Positions 17,905-26,573 are shown, numbered from the stretch's first letter. The stretch is DNA of 64,000 bases from Paractinoplanes polyasparticus (GCF_019710575.1 NZ_JAHWFK010000050.1:82827-146826); one strand, 5' to 3'. The notes: generated by a model from the letters alone, not told the origin. Numbers and translations are program-made.

Positions 17905-19419
17905 GTGGGCAGGAGCATGAGGCACATGCACGGGCCGCCGATGCCGCCGTGGGCGCGCGAATACCGCACCGGGCGGTTCCACGGGTCGCCACCGATCCCC
18001 GGACAGTTCCGGGGGCCCGGCGCCGGCGCGGCCATCGGGGCCGGGCTGTTCCAGGCCCTGGGGGCCAAGCAGCAGGCCGGCGAGGGGCACATCCTCGTCG
18101 CCATGCGCCCGGCGCTCTACATCCTGCTCCTGGTCGGGCCGTTCGCCCTGCTCCTCCGGCGGCGCTACCCGGTCGCGGCGTTCGTGATCGCGACCGCGGC
18201 GTCGCTCGGCTTCGCCACGGTCGCCGAGCCGCACTGGTTCTGGACGGTCGCGCCCATCGTGGCGCTGTTCCAGCTCGGCTGCTGCGGGCGGCGCACCACC
18301 GCGTTCATCAGCGCCGGGGTCGCCTATGCCATCTACCTGCTGGTCTTCTGGGTCTTCGCCGGCCCCCTGTCTCTGCCCGGGGCGGTGCGGCCGGGGCTGC
18401 GCGAGGCGCTGCTGCTCGGTATCGCGCTGGTCGCGGCGATCTTCCTGGGCGGCATCGCCAAGATCAAGGGTGAGCAGATGGCGCAGATGGTCAAGGTGCG
18501 GGCCGAACGCGAACGGGCCGAGGAGGAACAACAGCGCCGCCAGGCCTCGGAAGAGCGGCTGCGCATCGCCCGCGAGCTGCACGACGTGATCGGCCACCAC
18601 CTTTCGCTGATCAACGTGCAGGCCGGCGTCGGCCTGCACCTCATGGACAACCGCCCCGAGCAGGCCCGTGAGGCGCTGTCGGCGATCAAGACGGCCAGCT
18701 CGGAGGCGCTGCGCGAGGTGCGCTCGGTGCTGGGCGCCCTGCGCACCGAGGACGAAGCAGCCCCCCGCCAGCCCGCCCTGGGCCTGAGCCGCCTGCACGA
18801 CCTGACCGCCGACGCCGGCCTTCCGGTCGAGACCAAGGTGACCGGCGAGGTGCGCCCGCTGCCGCCCGAGGTCGACCGGGCCGCCTACCGCATCGTCCAA
18901 GAGGCCCTGACCAACATCCGCCGCCACGCCGGCCCAGGCGCCACCGCGATGGTTTCGGTCGACTACCTGCCTACCGCCTTACACCTGGCCATCCGCAACG
19001 ACACGGCCAACGCCCCGGCGCCGGCCGAGGGCGGCCCGCCCGGCACCGGAATCGCCGGCATGCGGGCGCGCGCGCAGAGCCTCGGCGGAACCCTGGAGGC
19101 GGGCCCGGTGCCCGATGGCTTCCTCGTGTCGGTGCTGCTTCCCGCGGTCGGCGACGGCGACGCGTCCCCGCTCGGCGACGCGGCCCGGCCCGGCGACGCG
19201 ACCCGGCCCAACGACGCGACCCGGCCCAACGACGCGTCCCCGCTCGGCGACGCGGCCCGGCCCGGCGACGCGACCCGGCCCAACGACGTGACCCGGCCCG
19301 ACGATGCGACCCGGCCCGGCGACGTGGCCCCGCCCGACGATGCGACCCGGCCCGGCGACGTGGCCCCGCCCGGCGACGTGGTGTCCGGGCGGATGGCGAG
19401 CGAAGGAGCGGTGGAGTGA
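17905..19419 (+). CDS. NarL-family (DesK-like) sensor histidine kinase with hexapeptide-repeat tail
   Basis: A 504-residue kinase starting at GTG 17905 behind GGAAGGAG. A Pro/Gly-rich cytoplasmic N-terminus precedes about five membrane helices (residues 65-185). A coiled coil rich in Glu/Arg then leads to the HisKA_3 domain with phosphoacceptor His226 (ELHDVIGHHLS). The ATPase domain has EALTNIRRHA and a compact GTGIAGMRAR G box. After the ATPase fold comes an unusual tail (418-489) of twelve hexapeptides. Codon 359 is a rare TTA. The stop overlaps the response-regulator start as GTGA, so the pair is a coupled two-component system. The stimulus is unknown. Confidence 0.94.
   Translation: MGRSMRHMHGPPMPPWAREYRTGRFHGSPPIPGQFRGPGAGAAIGAGLFQALGAKQQAGEGHILVAMRPALYILLLVGPFALLLRRRYPVAAFVIATAASLGFATVAEPHWFWTVAPIVALFQLGCCGRRTTAFISAGVAYAIYLLVFWVFAGPLSLPGAVRPGLREALLLGIALVAAIFLGGIAKIKGEQMAQMVKVRAERERAEEEQQRRQASEERLRIARELHDVIGHHLSLINVQAGVGLHLMDNRPEQAREALSAIKTASSEALREVRSVLGALRTEDEAAPRQPALGLSRLHDLTADAGLPVETKVTGEVRPLPPEVDRAAYRIVQEALTNIRRHAGPGATAMVSVDYLPTALHLAIRNDTANAPAPAEGGPPGTGIAGMRARAQSLGGTLEAGPVPDGFLVSVLLPAVGDGDASPLGDAARPGDATRPNDATRPNDASPLGDAARPGDATRPNDVTRPDDATRPGDVAPPDDATRPGDVAPPGDVVSGRMASEGAVE
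19156..19371 (+). repeat. 18-bp in-frame tandem repeat, 12 units, encoding [G/N/D]D[A/V]xxP hexapeptides
   Basis: Exactly twelve 18-bp units encode hexapeptides such as GDATRP, NDATRP, GDAARP, GDASPL and GDVAPP at the C-terminus of the kinase; a degenerate thirteenth follows. A higher-order block of several units is itself duplicated (GDASPL-GDAARP-GDATRP recurs). The tail is acidic and proline-rich, so probably disordered. Confidence 0.92.
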
Positions 19420-20090
19420 TCTCGGTGGTGCTGGCGGACGACCAACTTCTCGTGCGGGCCGGTTTCCGGGCCCTGCTCAATGCGGAACCCGACATCGAGG
19501 TGGTGGGCGAGGCGGCCGACGGGCTTCAGGCGGTCGCCCAGGCGCAGCAGACCAAGCCCGATGTCGTGCTGATGGACATCCGCATGCCCGGCGTCGACGG
19601 TCTGGAAGCGACCCGTCGCATCGCCGCCGACCCGTCGCTGTCCGGCACCCGGGTGGTCATCCTGACGACCTTCGAGCTCGACGAGTACGTCTTCGAGGCG
19701 CTGCGCCTGGGCGCGTCCGGCTTCCTGGTCAAGGACACCGAGCCCGTCGAGCTGATCCGCGGCGTGCGCGCCGTCGCGGCGGGTGACGGGCTGCTGTCTC
19801 CCGGCGTCACGCGCCGGGTGATCGGCGAGTTCGCCGGTGGCGCTCACGGCCGCTCGCCGGCCGCTCCACCGGCCACTCTCGACCAGCTGACCGACCGCGA
19901 GCGCGAGGTGCTGGTGCTGGTGGCCGAGGGGCTCTCGAACGACGAGATCGCGGCCCGCCTGGTGATCAGCCCGGCCACCGCGAAGACCCACGTCAGCCGC
20001 ACGATGATCAAGCTGGGCGCCCGCGACCGGGCCCAGCTGGTCGTCTTCGCGTACGAGGCCGGTCTGATCCGCCCCGGCTGGCTGGCCTGA
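19416..20090 (+). CDS. NarL/LuxR-family response regulator
   Basis: A 224-residue regulator with a receiver domain and a LuxR-type helix-turn-helix. The phosphoacceptor is Asp54 (VLMDIRMPG), with the acidic pair DD at 8-9, the conserved Thr in LTTF and the Lys in LVKD. The DNA-binding domain spans about 155-215 (LTDREREVLVLVAEG, then SPATAKTHVSR). GTG start overlapping the kinase gene stop shows that it is the cognate partner. Targets are unknown; the FocA/NirC-like gene follows after 28 bases and could be in the same transcript. Confidence 0.95.
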   Translation: MISVVLADDQLLVRAGFRALLNAEPDIEVVGEAADGLQAVAQAQQTKPDVVLMDIRMPGVDGLEATRRIAADPSLSGTRVVILTTFELDEYVFEALRLGASGFLVKDTEPVELIRGVRAVAAGDGLLSPGVTRRVIGEFAGGAHGRSPAAPPATLDQLTDREREVLVLVAEGLSNDEIAARLVISPATAKTHVSRTMIKLGARDRAQLVVFAYEAGLIRPGWLA

Positions 20091-20118
20091 TCGCCGCCGC
20101 GCCGGGTATGCGGCCGGC

Positions 20119-20958
20119 ATGCCCGCCAAAGAACCCTCGGACATCGCCCACGCCGCCGTCGCCACCGGTGTCAAGAAGGCCGAGCTGCGCTGGGACAAGG
20201 TGCTGGTGGGGTCGTTCCTCGCCGGCGCGTACATCGCCTTCGGCGGCCTCGTCGCCATCGCCGTGTCCTCCGGTCTCGACCCGCGCACGTGGGGCAGCCT
20301 GCCCACCCTGTTCACCGGGACCGCGTTCACCCTGGGCCTGGTGCTCGTGCTGGTCGCCGGCTCCCACCTGCTGACCGGCAACATGCTTCTGGTGCCGATC
20401 AGCGCCATGCAGCGCCGGATCTCCAAGGGCGACATGGCCCGCAACCTGACGCTGGTGCTGATCGGCAATGTGCTCGGCGCCCTGTTCGTCGCCTACTTCC
20501 TCGCCGTTCAGACCGGGGTGATCGGCAGCATCGGCAGCGACGCGGGCACCTCGGGCGCGATGACCTACGACCGGCTGGCGTCGATCGCCGAGGCCAAGGC
20601 CGTGCACGAGAACAACTGGCAGGTGTTCCTGCGCGCGGTCGGCTGCAACTGGCTGGTCTGCCTGGCCGTCTGGATGTCGCTGGCCGCCGACACGCTCTCC
20701 GGCAAGGTCCTGGTCATCTTCTTCCCGATCATGGCGTTCGTCGCGATGGGCTTCGACCACGTCGTGGCCAACATGTTCTTCCTGCCGGCCGCGATCTTCG
20801 CCGGCGTCCCCGGCCTGGGCTGGGACGACACCTTGCGCAACTGGGCCTTCGCCTTCCTGGGCAACCTGGTCGGCGCGGTCGTCTTCGTGGCCACGTCGTA
20901 CTGGTATCTCTACCTGCGCGACGAGCCCTCGGCCGAGAAGCCCCGCGAGCTGGCCTGA
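20119..20958 (+). CDS. Formate/nitrite transporter (FocA/NirC family)
   Basis: A 279-residue channel with six membrane helices. Family features are visible: the amphipathic N-terminus, FLAGAYIAFGG in the first helix, SHLLTGNMLL, and the paired MGFDHVVANMFFLPA segment that contributes the second broken helix of the pore. It conducts formate, nitrite or a related monovalent anion in homopentamers. The position 28 bases after the response-regulator gene suggests co-transcription with the two-component system. Confidence 0.93.
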   Translation: MPAKEPSDIAHAAVATGVKKAELRWDKVLVGSFLAGAYIAFGGLVAIAVSSGLDPRTWGSLPTLFTGTAFTLGLVLVLVAGSHLLTGNMLLVPISAMQRRISKGDMARNLTLVLIGNVLGALFVAYFLAVQTGVIGSIGSDAGTSGAMTYDRLASIAEAKAVHENNWQVFLRAVGCNWLVCLAVWMSLAADTLSGKVLVIFFPIMAFVAMGFDHVVANMFFLPAAIFAGVPGLGWDDTLRNWAFAFLGNLVGAVVFVATSYWYLYLRDEPSAEKPRELA

Positions 20959-20989
20959 TGCCCGTTTTCGACGATTCCTGCCTCTTTAC

Positions 20990-21022
20990 GCGTTGACAAC
21001 GCTGTAAAACGAGTCGGATTCT
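20990..21022 (+). promoter_or_regulatory. Promoter with overlapping LacI-like operator before the GH43-like gene
   Basis: GCGTTGACAACGC (20990-21002) is a perfect 6-bp inverted repeat around a central A and is flanked by TTTAC and TGTAAA. It contains a consensus -35 hexamer TTGACA (20993-20998), with a plausible -10 GATTCT at 21017-21022. Operators of this CG-centred inverted type overlapping -35 boxes are typical of LacI-family control of secreted glycosidases; the regulator is not in the window. Confidence 0.5.
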
Positions 21023-21052
21023 CGGGAGATCCCCCATCCCCCGGGAGTCCCC

Positions 21053-22102
21053 ATGAAAAAGCGACACCTCGCCCTCGCCTCCGCGCTGCTGATAGCCGCA
21101 ACGCTGGGCCTCGCCTCCCCCGCCGCCGCCGGGCAGACCTCGATGCGCGCGGCCGACCCCAGCGTGCTGCGCGTCGGCGGCACGTACATCTCGGTGCAGT
21201 CGACCGGTGGCGGCATCGCCGTCCGGCAGTCCTCGTCGACCGACGGGCTGGCCTCGGCCGCCGCCCGTCAGGTGTGGAGCGACACCCGCAACCTCGGTGA
21301 GGTGTGGGCGCCCGAGATCGCCACCGACAACGGCCGCTTCTACATCTACTTCTCGGCCGGGCGCGGCGCCGCGCACCGGATGTACGTGATCAGCTCGACG
21401 TCCGCCGACAGCGGCTACACGGCCGAGACGCGGATGGCCCTGCCCGACGACCGGTGGGCCATCGACGGCGCCATGTTCGTCTTCAACGGGCAGCGCTGGT
21501 TCGTCTGGTCGGGCTGGGCCGGCGCCACCAACGTGGAACAGAACCTCTACATCGCCCGGATGAGCAGCCCGACTGCCACCACCGGCGCGCGGTTCGTCAT
21601 CTCGCAGCCGCGGGAGAGCTGGGAGCGCGTCGTCGGCAACCCGTTCATCAACGAGGGTCCCGAGCCGATCCGCGATCCCAACGGCCAGCTGCACATCGTC
21701 TACTCGGCCAACGGCAGCTGGAGCGACCAGTACTGCCTGGCCGATCTGCGGCTGCGGGCGGGCGGCGATCCCACGTACGTCTGGGACTGGTACAAGTCGA
21801 ACGGCTGCCAGTTCGGCTCGAACCGGGCCACCATGATGGCCGGCTGGGATCCCACGCTCCACGCCAACGGGCCCGGCCACCACACGTTCGTGTTGCTCAA
21901 CGGCGACATCGCCACGAGCCCGCCGGCCGGCCCGCGCTTCCCGGTGATGTATCACGCGGTTCCCAAAGGCACGCCGTACGCCTGGGAGAACCGCTACTGG
22001 TACACCGGGAGCTTCGTTTGGTGGGGCAACAGCACCTACACCCGAGCGAACGTCCCCGGCGCGACATCGACCACGGGCTTCGGCCTGAAGTTCTTCGAGT
22101 AG
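21053..22102 (+). CDS. Secreted GH43-like glycoside hydrolase
   Basis: A 349-residue protein with a Sec signal peptide cleaved after about residue 27 (SPAAAG). The mature part follows the five-bladed propeller pattern of GH43: ADPSV with the presumed base Asp35, VWAPEI at about 84-89, WAIDGAMF with Asp138 as pKa modulator, and NEGPE with Glu201/Glu204 as presumed acid. This makes arabinosidase or xylosidase activity likely, but sequence divergence in these families prevents naming the substrate. A GGGAG ribosome site precedes the ATG and a terminator hairpin follows the stop. Confidence 0.87.
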   Translation: MKKRHLALASALLIAATLGLASPAAAGQTSMRAADPSVLRVGGTYISVQSTGGGIAVRQSSSTDGLASAAARQVWSDTRNLGEVWAPEIATDNGRFYIYFSAGRGAAHRMYVISSTSADSGYTAETRMALPDDRWAIDGAMFVFNGQRWFVWSGWAGATNVEQNLYIARMSSPTATTGARFVISQPRESWERVVGNPFINEGPEPIRDPNGQLHIVYSANGSWSDQYCLADLRLRAGGDPTYVWDWYKSNGCQFGSNRATMMAGWDPTLHANGPGHHTFVLLNGDIATSPPAGPRFPVMYHAVPKGTPYAWENRYWYTGSFVWWGNSTYTRANVPGATSTTGFGLKFFE

Positions 22103-22124
22103 AAAAGCAATCACCGGTTCGGTT

Positions 22125-22152
22125 GATGCGCCGCCGGTTCCGGCGGCGCATC
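22125..22152 (+). terminator. Hairpin terminator after the GH43-like gene
   Basis: A perfect 12-bp stem (22125-22136 with 22141-22152) with a GTTC tetraloop, 23 bases after the stop codon. Confidence 0.75.
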
Positions 22153-22184
22153 ATGGTTCGTTCCTGGATCAAGAAAGTGTGCCC

Positions 22185-22370
22185 ATGTTCAAGACCGCCG
22201 ACGCCGAAGCCCGCCTCGCCACCGCGAACGAGATCGCCGCGCTGTTGCGCGCGCAATACGTCGCCAGCGGGGACCGCGCGTATCTGCACGCCGCCTCCAT
22301 CGCCCTGAGCAAGGCGCGATCGGCGGGCTCCCCGCAACCCGACGAGCTGACGGCGGTCTTCGCCTCCTGA
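22185..22370 (+). CDS. Short conserved-looking hypothetical protein
   Basis: A 61-residue helical protein (ATG at 22185; a GTG six bases upstream is in frame). Codon third positions are strongly G/C, as in the neighbouring genes, and a convincing terminator follows six bases after the stop, so I consider it a real gene. The ribosome site is weak (AAGAAAG). No motif or family is recognised. Confidence 0.62.
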   Translation: MFKTADAEARLATANEIAALLRAQYVASGDRAYLHAASIALSKARSAGSPQPDELTAVFAS

Positions 22371-22375
22371 GAGTG

Positions 22376-22411
22376 TTCCCGGTGCTCACCTGCCCCGGCG
22401 AGCACCGGGAA
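22376..22411. terminator. Bidirectional hairpin terminator
   Basis: A perfect 12-bp stem (22376-22387 with 22400-22411) lies between two convergent genes that end at 22370 and 22416. Confidence 0.78.
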
Positions 22412-22415
22412 ACGT

Positions 22416-23591
22416 TCAGCAGAGGACGTCGTCGACGAGCCGGAGGATGCGGCTGTCCACGGCGGCCGACGGGGCCGCGTCGGCGAGCCCCGTGGTGCGA
22501 TAGAGCACCACGGCCCGGTCGCCGACGCCCGAGACACCGTTGAAGGTGCTGGTGCCGACGACGTCACCGGGGTGTCCCCAGAAGCCGCCGCAGTCGTTCG
22601 GCACTTCGAAGATGCCCAGTCCGTACCGGATGCCGGGCACGATGTCCTGCATGCCGTCGGCGAGCACCGTCCGGTGCATCTGGGCGGCCTGCGCCGGCCG
22701 CAGCAGCTCGCCGCGCTGCACCGCGCGCCAGAAGCGGGTCAGGTCGGCCGTCGTGCTCACCATGCCGCCCGCGGCGCCGGCCGCTGTCGGGTTGAACTCG
22801 GTGACGTCGATCAACGGGTCGCCCGGGCCGAACTGCTGGTACGACCGGGCATGCGGGCGGGGCAGGGTGGATCTGTCCTGCGGGTACGACGTGTCGTGCA
22901 GACCCAGCGGGCGCAGGATCCGCGACCGCACCTCCGTCGCCCACGACCGGCCGGTGACCCGCTCGATGATCATGCCGGCCAGGATGTAGTTGGTGTTCGA
23001 GTACTCCCACCGCGCTCCGGGCCGGAAGCTCGGCTCGTGCTTCATCGCCAGGGCGACCAGGTCCGCCGGATCGTAATGGTCGAACCGGTGCGCCCGGTAG
23101 TCCTCGGCCGAGCCCAGCGCGGCCAGATCTTCGGTGTAGTTGTGCAGGCCACTGGTGTGCTGAAGCAGCTGCCGCACGGTGATCCGGCGCCCGTCGTTGC
23201 CGTTGCCCGACACCACGCCGGGCAGCCGGCGCTCGACCGTGTCGTCCAGCGACAGCCTGCCCTCACCGACCAGTTGAAGCACCACGACCGAGACGAACGT
23301 CTTGGTGTTGCTGCCGATCCGGAACCGGCCTTCGAGCGGCATCGGCCGGCCGCTGTGCCGGTCGGCCACCCCGCTGCGCGCCACGACGTTGTGGCGGCCG
23401 GCCGAGATCTCCCCTTGGGCGCCGACGATGCCCAGATCGCGCAGATCGTCGAGGGCGGTCTGCAGTTCGGAACGAGGCGAGACAGCCGCCGCGGCCGGAA
23501 CAGCGCCTATCGCCGAGACGGCCAGCACGGCCGCGGTGGCCACCGCGGCCGCCCGGATCGCCGTACGCCGGTGTCGAGAATTCGTCTCCAC
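22416..23591 (-). CDS. Secreted serine hydrolase (class C beta-lactamase / D-Ala-D-Ala carboxypeptidase family)
   Basis: A 391-residue exported protein. I use the GTG at 23591, which has AGGGGG four bases upstream; a TTG at 23627 has none. A signal peptide ends near residue 37 (VPAAAAV). The three catalytic motifs of the family are present: SNTK with nucleophile Ser94 and Lys97, YSN at 197-199, and HPG (GFWGHPGDVVG) in place of KTG near the C-terminus. This pattern fits R61-type carboxypeptidases and esterases better than true beta-lactamases. It may trim peptidoglycan or hydrolyse esters outside the membrane. Confidence 0.9.
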   Translation of the reverse strand: METNSRHRRTAIRAAAVATAAVLAVSAIGAVPAAAAVSPRSELQTALDDLRDLGIVGAQGEISAGRHNVVARSGVADRHSGRPMPLEGRFRIGSNTKTFVSVVVLQLVGEGRLSLDDTVERRLPGVVSGNGNDGRRITVRQLLQHTSGLHNYTEDLAALGSAEDYRAHRFDHYDPADLVALAMKHEPSFRPGARWEYSNTNYILAGMIIERVTGRSWATEVRSRILRPLGLHDTSYPQDRSTLPRPHARSYQQFGPGDPLIDVTEFNPTAAGAAGGMVSTTADLTRFWRAVQRGELLRPAQAAQMHRTVLADGMQDIVPGIRYGLGIFEVPNDCGGFWGHPGDVVGTSTFNGVSGVGDRAVVLYRTTGLADAAPSAAVDSRILRLVDDVLC

Positions 23592-23718
23592 GGGTCCCCC
23601 TGTTTCCACATCGGAACGAGACCTCAACGTACGAATTCGCGGCTCCGGCGGCCATCGTGCTGGCCCCCGTCTTTTTGGGGGTGCTGACCCCCGGGCGGCA
23701 GAACTGGCGAATCAGCTG

Positions 23719-24294
23719 TCAGCCGCGGGCCCGGCCGACGACGCGGCGAAGCACGGCGTACGCGAGACCGGCGCCCAGCACCCACGGCGCGGCCACGATG
23801 ATCGGGTCGAGCGGGTGGTGGACCTTGTCCGCGCGCCGGCCCTCGCGGCGGGACCGCAGACCGTGCCGGGACCCCTCGGCGAGCACGCCGGTCTCGGTGA
23901 CCGGGTTGTCGGGGCGGCGCGAGACGAACGAGCGCAGCGTGCTCTCCACCGCGTCGACCCGGTCCGAGGCGAGCAGCAGCAGCCAGTGCGCCGCCCGGCC
24001 CTCGCTGTATTTCGCGTACGAGTAGCGGCGGATCATGCCGGAGAGGCCCCGCGGCGGGCAGGAGGTGCCGAAGACCGGAGTCAGGAAGGCGTGCTCGATC
24101 GACCGCTCCCGCGGCGACAGCTCGGGCTGGCGCTCGGGGAACTCCCAGTGGGCCCCGCTGAACGTCGGATCGAACTGCTCCCGCGGCACCGACGGACGGT
24201 CCCGGGGGTCGAGGTCGGCGCCCCACCCGGGGATGCGGGCGCGCAACTGCTCGCTGGTCTCGGCCAGCTTGGGCTTGTCGGGCGTGTAGGCCAT
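23719..24294 (-). CDS. Hypothetical protein with C-terminal membrane anchor, linked to a zinc dehydrogenase
   Basis: A 191-residue protein starting nine bases after the alcohol dehydrogenase stop, with GAGGGGG as ribosome site, so the two genes form an operon. Most of it is soluble and Arg/Pro-rich. One hydrophobic helix (about 166-185) is close to the C-terminus and would anchor the protein facing the cytoplasm. I recognise no catalytic motif. It probably assists or localises the dehydrogenase. Confidence 0.75.
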   Translation of the reverse strand: MAYTPDKPKLAETSEQLRARIPGWGADLDPRDRPSVPREQFDPTFSGAHWEFPERQPELSPRERSIEHAFLTPVFGTSCPPRGLSGMIRRYSYAKYSEGRAAHWLLLLASDRVDAVESTLRSFVSRRPDNPVTETGVLAEGSRHGLRSRREGRRADKVHHPLDPIIVAAPWVLGAGLAYAVLRRVVGRARG

Positions 24295-24303
24295 GGTTCC
24301 CCC

Positions 24304-25449
24304 TCAGGCGGACGGGACGATCAGCGGCTTGATGCAGCCGTCGAGCTTGGCCGAGAACATGTGGTAAGCCTCGGCGATGTGCTCGAGCGGGATCCGGTGC
24401 GTCACGATCTCGTTCGGCTTGAGATAGCCGTTGCGCACGTGCTCGAACAGCCGCGGCCACTGCCGCTTCACCGGGGTCTGGTTCATCCGCAGCGTCAGTC
24501 CCTTGTTCATCGCGTCGCCGAACTTGACGGCGCTGAACATCGGGCCGTATGCGCCCATCACCGAGATCGTCCCGCCCTTGCGAACCGAGTCGATCGCCCA
24601 GTTGAGCGCGATCGGCGAACCGCCCTGCAGCTTCAGCTTGGCCGCCGTCACGTGCTGGAGCAGGTTGCCGTCGGCCTCGGCCCCGACGGCGTCGATGGCC
24701 ACGTCGGCGCCGAGGTGGTCGGTCAGCTTCTTCATGTGCACGACGATGTCGTCGTGCTCGGTGAAGTTGATCGTCTCGGCATGGGCGAACGTGCGGGCCT
24801 TGGCCAGTCGGTAGTCGAGGTGGTCGATCACGATCACCCGGCCCGCGCCCATCAGCCACGACGACGCCGCCGCGTACAGGCCGACCGGGCCGGCCCCGAA
24901 GACGACGACCACGTCGCCCTCCTTGATGTCGCCCAGCTGGGCGCCGAAGTAGCCGGTGGCCACGGCGTCGGTGAGCAGCACCGCGTCCTCCTCGTCCAGC
25001 CAGTCGGGGATGAGGGTGGGGCCGACGTCAGCGAAAGGCACCCGGACGTACTCGGCCTGACCGCCGTCGTAGCCGCCGGTGGTGTGCGAGTAGCCGTAGA
25101 TGCCGCCGACCGCGGTGGCGTTCGGGTTGACGTTGTGGCAGTTCGAGTAGAGCCCCCGGGCGCAGAAGAAACACGTGCCGCAGAAGATGTTGAACGGCAC
25201 CATGACCCGGTCGCCGACCGCGAGGTTCTGCACCGACGAGCCGATCTCGTCGACCACGCCCACGAACTCGTGGCCGAAGGTCGAGCCGACCCGCGTGTCC
25301 GGCATCATCCCGTGATACAGGTGCAGGTCGGAGCCGCAGATCGCGGCCCGGGTGACCCGCACGATCGCGTCGTTGGGGTGCTCGATCGAAGGCCGGTCCT
25401 TCTGCTCGACACGCACCCGGTACGGGCCGCGATAGACCATGGCATGCAA
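24304..25449 (-). CDS. Zinc-dependent alcohol dehydrogenase (formaldehyde-dehydrogenase-like MDR)
   Basis: A 381-residue medium-chain dehydrogenase. Catalytic-zinc ligands lie in CGSDLHLYH (about 38) and GHEFVG. The structural zinc lobe has four Cys in CGTCFFCARGLYSNC. The cofactor fold begins GAGPVGLYAA and carries an Asp at the end of its second strand (VIDHLDYR), favouring NAD. The start is probably the TTG at 25449: GGGAGG sits five bases before it but 14 before the ATG at 25440, and MHAMVYRGPY matches the usual family N-terminus. The extra loop length resembles glutathione-independent formaldehyde dehydrogenases; the substrate is not certain. Confidence 0.9.
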   Translation of the reverse strand: MHAMVYRGPYRVRVEQKDRPSIEHPNDAIVRVTRAAICGSDLHLYHGMMPDTRVGSTFGHEFVGVVDEIGSSVQNLAVGDRVMVPFNIFCGTCFFCARGLYSNCHNVNPNATAVGGIYGYSHTTGGYDGGQAEYVRVPFADVGPTLIPDWLDEEDAVLLTDAVATGYFGAQLGDIKEGDVVVVFGAGPVGLYAAASSWLMGAGRVIVIDHLDYRLAKARTFAHAETINFTEHDDIVVHMKKLTDHLGADVAIDAVGAEADGNLLQHVTAAKLKLQGGSPIALNWAIDSVRKGGTISVMGAYGPMFSAVKFGDAMNKGLTLRMNQTPVKRQWPRLFEHVRNGYLKPNEIVTHRIPLEHIAEAYHMFSAKLDGCIKPLIVPSA

Positions 25450-25619
25450 GGGAGCCTCCCGGTTGGTAAGTCCTTCAGCGGCCCTGGCTACCCGCCGCTA
25501 CGGCAGGCAAACACGGCGTCGCGGGGCCGAAATCTGTGGACTTTCTTTGATCCGCGCGCGGGGTCCGGTCCGTATCAAGGCCCAGCAGGGGGTCCGCCGA
25601 GCAGTTGGAGGAAGTTGAC

Positions 25620-26438
25620 GTGTCCGCCGTCGATCGCTTGTTCCGCCGGAACCGCCTGTTGCCGGGCTTGATGGTCGCCGCGACGGCCGTGCTCCTGCTC
25701 CAACCGAGCGCCGCACACGCGGAACCCGGAGTGCCGCTGCCGCCCAACGGGCTGATCTCCGACACCGGCGACGGCGACGTCGCCGCGGCCGACAAGGACT
25801 TCGCGGTCAAGGTGCGGCTGGCCGGACTGTGGGAGATCCCGGCCGGCGAGATGGCCCAGGAGCGGTCGAACAACCCGAAGATCAAGAAGATCGGGCGCGA
25901 CATCGCCGACCAGCACGTCGTGCTCGACAAGATGGTCCGCGACGCGGCCCGCAAGCTGACCATCAAGCTCCCCGACAAGCCCAACGAGGACCAGCAGGGC
26001 TGGCTGGCCGAGATGCGCGACGCCGAGGGCGAGGAGTTCGACCAGATCTACATCGACCGGCTGCGGGCGGCCCACGGCAAGATCTTCCCGGCCATCGCGA
26101 CGATCCGGACGAGCACCCGCAACGACACGATCCGCAAGCTGGCCCAGCGGGCCAACCAGTTCGTGATGACCCACCTGACCCTGCTCGAGAGCAGCACCCT
26201 GGTCGACTTCGAGTCGCTGCCCACCGCGCCGCCGCCGGCCGTGACCCCGGTCAGCAACAGCGGCGGCGGGGGCCCGGCGCTGGCCTCGTCCGGGTCGGCC
26301 ACGCCGGCCTCGTCGTCGGTCAACCTGCCGCTGATCGGCGGCCTGCTGGCGGTGATCGTCGGCTTGGCCTTCTTCGTGGGCCGCAGCGTCCTCAGCGACC
26401 CCCGCCGCCGGCGCCGACGCTACCGATCCCGGTACTGA
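25620..26438 (+). CDS. Exported DUF4142 protein with C-terminal membrane anchor
   Basis: A 272-residue protein starting at GTG 25620, six bases after GGAGGAAG. A signal peptide ends near residue 38 (AHAEPG). The mature domain (about 50-205) is the helical DUF4142 ferritin-like bundle. A Ser/Gly/Pro linker leads to a C-terminal transmembrane helix and an Arg-rich cytoplasmic tail, which holds the domain on the outer face of the membrane. Function of DUF4142 is unknown; some members are linked to stress. Downstream DNA continues an open, coding-like reading after the stop (see the next entry). Confidence 0.88.
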   Translation: MSAVDRLFRRNRLLPGLMVAATAVLLLQPSAAHAEPGVPLPPNGLISDTGDGDVAAADKDFAVKVRLAGLWEIPAGEMAQERSNNPKIKKIGRDIADQHVVLDKMVRDAARKLTIKLPDKPNEDQQGWLAEMRDAEGEEFDQIYIDRLRAAHGKIFPAIATIRTSTRNDTIRKLAQRANQFVMTHLTLLESSTLVDFESLPTAPPPAVTPVSNSGGGGPALASSGSATPASSSVNLPLIGGLLAVIVGLAFFVGRSVLSDPRRRRRRYRSRY

Positions 26439-26450
26439 AAGCGTGCCGCT

Positions 26451-26573
26451 CTGGACGACAACTGGTTCCAGGTCGGGCTCTCGCTGACGCTCGCCTGTCT
26501 GTTCGCCGGCATGTGCTGGAGCGCCGCGGCCGCCCGGCAGCGGGCGCTCCGATATCTCAGGGGCCGTGACTGA
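26451..26573 (+). other. Candidate small membrane ORF without standard start codon
   Basis: Immediately after the DUF4142 stop, the same frame runs on from 26439 to a TGA at 26571-26573 with strongly G/C third positions. It reads LDDNWFQVGLSLTLACLFAG followed by a basic tail (RQRALRYLRGRD), a typical single-helix protein. No ATG, GTG or TTG starts it; only a CTG at 26451 is available before residue 60. It could be a CTG-started small protein, a read-through extension of DUF4142, or a decayed gene. The last 17 bases overlap the convergent cyclotransferase gene. Confidence 0.3.
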
